A stretch of DNA of 64,000 nt from Muscardinus avellanarius (lineage: Eukaryota > Chordata > Mammalia > Rodentia > Gliridae), in the NCBI GenBank assembly GCA_963383645.1, contig OY726563.1, positions 32,965,575 through 33,029,574 of the forward strand, given 5' to 3'. Of the stretch, positions 60,829 through 64,000 are shown piece by piece. How positions within the stretch are numbered: the first letter of the stretch is position 1; each line of letters starts with the position of its first letter. The notes under the pieces were generated by a model. The model worked only from the letters and a program-made list of their open reading frames with translations, had not been told where the DNA came from and searched no databases. The position numbers and the translations under genes were made by a program.

Positions 60829-60991
60829 GAGGATTGAACCCAGGGGTGCTCTACCACTGAGCTACACCCCTGGCCTTTTTGAATTTTTATTTTGAGACAG
60901 GATCTCGCTCAATTGCCCAGGCTGGCTTGAACCTGCGATCATCTTGCCTCAGCCTCCTGAGTCAGTGGGATTATAGGCACATCCAGCTCCC
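60825..60991 (-). mobile_element. B1-ID SINE, old type with monomer-like ID
   Basis: 'actgaggattgaacccaggg', 'gtgctctaccactgagctac' and 'tttgagacaggatctcgctc'. 'ctaccactgagctac' is the monomer-type ID middle, here joined to a B1 half. Confidence 0.92.
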
Positions 60992-60993
60992 TG

Positions 60994-61022
60994 TTTTGTT
61001 TGTTTGTTTGTTTGTTTGTTTG
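60994..61022. repeat. (GTTT)n microsatellite
   Basis: About six GTTT units. Confidence 0.9.
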
Positions 61023-61574
61023 GGCAACCCCCAAAGGCAGACCTTACTAGGAGGAGTTCAGAGGCTGCCAAAAGCCCTATGGTCAAGGTTCTATCCGGAG
61101 ACACCCATGGTGACTGATGGATGAGTCATCCAATGGCCAGCTGTCACCACAGAGCACTATATATAGAAGGGACAGGCCAGAGGGGTGCCTGGAACCTAAT
61201 GCCAGGGGGAGGAGCTCGTACCTAGGAGGTGAGGCCTCAGCTGGGGGGCAGGCCTAGAGCACCTGGAAAATGCATCCTCCGCTCCCCCCACCAAAAAAAT
61301 AAATAAATAAAAAATAACAGAATATGGGTCAGCAATTCCCCAGCACGGAATGTGGAGTGAACTAGAAGCAGACAGCACCAGGGCTGGACATGGGCTCTGC
61401 CAGCACATTAATGATGATTACTGCTAATGATGGTAATGGGAGAATAATGGCTCATCGAACTCTCAGCACATCACCTCGCGGTCTCTCCCTCATCCGCACG
61501 AGCGGAGGGTGTATTCATATTGCTGCCGCTTAAGCAGCTGAAACGGAGGTGGAGACCCTGGGCTTCCTACGCTT
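61023..61574. other. Unique sequence with TATA-like run
   Basis: A TATATATA run is at 61158-61165 with no supporting promoter context. 61395-61560 ('aatgatgattactgctaatg', 'cagctgaaacggaggtggag') could be a very old MIR or a CNE; it is not called. Confidence 0.4.
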
Positions 61575-61892
61575 CTGGTACGATAGCCATTGGCTGTCGG
61601 TAGCTCCTGAGCACTTGCAATGTGGCCAGTCCAAAATGAGATCTGCCGTTAAGTGTGAAATACACACCGGATTTCAGAGAGGTTTTGTTCCAAGAAAAGA
61701 GTGTCAAATGTCTCATTAATAATTTTTTTGGATTATGTGTTGAAATGGTAATTTGGGGATAAGCAAGGATAAATCAAACATTTTATTCCAAATCATTTCA
61801 CCTGTTTCTTTTTAACGTGGCTCTTGGAAAATTATGTATGTGGCCCACATTTGTGGCTTGCCTTCTATTTCTATTGGACAGTGCCGGGTTAC
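61575..61892. mobile_element. Non-autonomous hAT (MER-type) transposon, near full length
   Basis: 'gagcacttgcaatgtggcca', 'gtgaaatacacaccggattt', 'gtctcattaataattttttt', 'catttcacctgtttcttttt' and the terminus 'ttctattggacagtgccgg'. About 318 bp with no transposase ORF. Related by ends and body to the element at 49926. Confidence 0.8.
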
Positions 61893-62446
61893 AGGCTAGA
61901 GGCCAGAGCCTTCAGGAAATCCTGGCTAGGCCTTCTCCTGACAAATAAAGGCTTCTTCCTAGTTCAGGGCTGAGAGAGGCCAAAGCTACTTTCCAGATAA
62001 TGTCAGTGGCCAGCTGCAGCTCCACGTACCGGTCATGGAAGTCCCAGGTGACACACACAAGCCCCTGAGTAAAGTTTGTGAACCCCAAACTTGCTCCATC
62101 TGTCTTTAGAAAATGCACAGCCTTGAGGAGAAAGGATGATGAATCCTCCTTGGACCTGTCTTCTCCCTTCTACTTAACTCCCAAGATAGTTCCTGCTGCA
62201 TGCAGACCAAAAGACGAAACAAAACAAACAGACAAACAAAAAGATGTGAATAAGACCACTTCTCAAATTAAACAGCCTCCTTTCTCACATAAGCAAGGAA
62301 ATGAGAGACAGAATGAGAAATGCAGATGAGGCAGACAATTTACCCCAAGAGGAAGAAGCCCTATCCCAGAGACAGACAGGCAAATGGCACACACTCTGCC
62401 TGATGAGACCTGGGGGGAGGGAAGGAGGGCTTTCAGGAGTGTGTGC
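61893..62446. other. Unique non-coding sequence
   Basis: No gene or repeat recognised. An A-rich stretch is at 62210-62250. Confidence 0.5.
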
Positions 62447-62638
62447 ATAGCCTGACGGTGGCCAATGCCTGTAATCCCAGTACTTAGGAGGCTTAGACAG
62501 GAGGATGGCAGGTCCGAGGCCAGCTTCAGCAATAGTGAAACTTTCATCAACCTAGTGAGATCCTGTTTCCAAGTAAAAATAAAATAGGGCTAAGGGTGTG
62601 ACTCGGAGGTAGAATACTCCTGGGTTCAATCCCCAGGA

Positions 62639-62641
<3 letters not shown>
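62447..62641 (+). mobile_element. B1-ID composite SINE
   Basis: 'atgcctgtaatcccagtact' to 'gatcctgtttccaagtaaaa', ID 'gggctaagggtgtgactcgg' and 'gggttcaatccccaggacca'. A 15-base insertion ('gtgaaactttcatca') sits in the B1 right arm. Confidence 0.93.

Positions 62642-62680
<39 letters not shown>
62642..62680. repeat. (CA)n microsatellite
   Basis: About 19 CA units, tail of the SINE at 62447. Confidence 0.97.
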
Positions 62681-62681
<1 letters not shown>

Positions 62682-63390
62682 GTGTGCATGCATGCGCATT
62701 TGTGCAAGAGAAAAGTTCAAGAACAAGGCAGAAAGAACAGGACAGGACAGGAAAGAGATGATCTCAAGAGGCGAAAACAAATGGAGGCTCAGGGAGTTGG
62801 CAGCCTCCCTTTGTGGCTAGGGCTGCCCTTTCTTTCTGCGTCACTTTAAATTATACACATCAAAACAATGGAAAGAATATAGCAAAATAAAAAATGCATC
62901 GGGGCCAGGCCGGCCCTTGATTCCTGTGCAGAGGAAAGCGAGTGCCCAGAGAAAGAAAGGCTGTCAGCCCATGCCTCGGGAGCGAACCAGGCCTTGGGCT
63001 TCTGGAGGCCATGTTGGGGGGGGGGCACCTTTCCACTTGCTCTGTCCCTCAATCAACTCCAAAGCGTTGGCAGAGCCAAGGCCCAACTGCGTGCCATCGG
63101 GGACCAGCCATGAGACGCTCAGAAAGTTGTGTGGACCAGATAAGGCCTGGGGAACACCCACAGACCACAGCCCTTCTGGGGTCAAGTGAAGGGTGAGCCT
63201 CCCATCTCCACCTGTCCCCAGACTGGCTGACGCTTTGCACTAGCTTCCTGCCCAGTCTGAACTGACCCTTCACTGGTAAGAACAGGACACCCTGGGTGAC
63301 CACAAATTAATCCAAATTAAAGCAGCTCCTTCTGGGGAAAAGGAGCTGCCCCCACCCCAAGGCTCCCACCCGTCTACATAATGTGACTTT
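62681..63390. other. Unique non-coding sequence
   Basis: No gene or repeat recognised. A poly-G run lies at 63015-63025. Confidence 0.5.
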
Positions 63391-63400
63391 TTTTTTTTTT

Positions 63401-63582
63401 TGGTACTGGGTCCTCGTACCTCTGAGCTACACCCCTAGCCCTCTTTATGTTTTGTTTTGAAATAGGGTCTCTAAGTTGCTGAGAGTCTCATTAAGTTTTT
63501 AAAGCTGGCCTCTAACCTGTGCTCCTTCTGTCTCAGCCTCCTAAGTACTGGGATTATAGGCATAAACCACCAGGCCCAACAG
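63401..63582 (-). mobile_element. B1-ID SINE with shortened ID half
   Basis: 'ggtactgggtcctcgtacct', 'ctgagctacacccctagccc' and 'gcataaaccaccaggcccaa'. About 18 bases are deleted in the ID B-box region. A poly-T tail is at 63388-63400. Confidence 0.92.
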
Positions 63583-63619
63583 ATAAGACCCTTTCGAGAT
63601 TAAAAAAATAAATGGAAGA

Positions 63620-63822
63620 GCTGGGCGTGGTGGCACACGCTTGTAATCCCAGCATTCGGGAGGCTGAGACAGGAGGATCGCGGTTAGCGGACAGCCTCAG
63701 CTACTTAGTGAGGCCCATTGCAACTCAGTGAGACCCTGTTTCAAAATAAAGAATAAAAAATAAAGCTGGGGGTGTAGCTCAGAGGTAGAATGCCCCTGGG
63801 TTCCATCCCTAGCACCACAAAA
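63620..63822 (+). mobile_element. B1-ID composite SINE, young-type, near consensus
   Basis: 'gagctgggcgtggtggcaca' to 'tagtgaggcccattgcaact', linker 'aaaataaagaataaaaaata', ID 'agctgggggtgtagctcaga'. A good reference copy for the family in this window. Confidence 0.97.
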
Positions 63823-63924
63823 AGTTAATAGTAATAATAAAAAAAAGGAAGAAAAGGAAAAAGAATGCCATGGCATATCACATTTTCCAAGATGGCCACA
63901 AGATCTTCCATGACACATCCTGTG

Positions 63925-63926
63925 TA

Positions 63927-63974
<48 letters not shown>
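63925..63974. repeat. (GT)n microsatellite
   Basis: About 24 GT units. The sequence after it (63977-64000, 'tggaaagtgaacccgaggtc') looks like the start of a minus-strand ID element cut by the window edge. Confidence 0.95.
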
Positions 63975-63976
<2 letters not shown>

Positions 63977-64000
63977 CTGGAAAGTGAACCCGAGGTCTCC

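Noticed and set aside
61158..61165. TATATATA as a promoter
   Set aside because: No upstream element, CpG context or downstream transcript structure. AT runs of this size are frequent.

Overview
This window looks like non-coding nuclear DNA from a eutherian mammal, most likely a squirrel-family rodent (Sciuridae: ground squirrel, marmot or relative). The evidence is the repeat content. About 70 copies of a composite SINE, a 7SL-derived B1 half joined by an A-rich linker to a tRNA-derived ID half (the B1-dID type), lie in both orientations, with separate ID monomers. Around them are older eutherian repeats: MIR, L2, L1M-type 3' ends, MaLR/MLT1-like LTRs, and MER5, MER20 and other hAT fragments. 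Mouse-type B2 elements and primate Alu dimers were not seen. The genus cannot be fixed by eye.

I found no protein-coding gene, exon, processed pseudogene, rRNA, true tRNA, CRISPR or prokaryotic feature that I can support. The longest open frames (about 260 codons at 33909-34691 minus and 250 codons at 43816-44568 plus) run through microsatellite or GC-rich sequence and resemble no protein I recognise. Most other frames lie on SINEs or simple repeats. The window therefore reads as intergenic or deep intronic.

Layout. 0-12 kb: unique sequence with MIR, L2, an L1 3' end, two MaLR LTRs, SINEs and a perfect 45-bp tandem duplication (6735-6824). 12-28 kb: a long L2 copy (14313-15176), SINE clusters and mostly unique sequence at 20-27 kb with a CTCF-like motif (23338-23352). 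28.6-30.1 kb: a CpG island with short AT-rich homeodomain-like islands and a G-run tract, the best candidate regulatory centre. 30-43 kb: L2, MIR, a nested L1/MIR/ID block and two dense SINE clusters (36.0-37.0 and 40.0-40.5 kb). 43.4-45.8 kb: a second regulatory-looking block, with a TATA-like motif, a 300-bp polypurine tract and a homeodomain/GATA-rich segment holding a compact hairpin. 47.8-51.3 kb: two L1 3' regions broken by later insertions, with another CNE-like segment at 49.2-49.45 kb. 51-64 kb: SINEs, microsatellites, a large imperfect inverted repeat (55893-56818), hAT and MLT1 remnants.

The sequence points to two things: a possible cis-regulatory landscape of GC-rich and CNE-like islands in SINE-rich DNA, and a record of repeated SINE insertion into the A-rich linkers of older SINEs. 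No new enzymatic or defence-type system was found. Conservation, expression and target genes cannot be judged from one sequence. Family names come from remembered consensus patterns, and repeat edges are approximate to about 10 bp.
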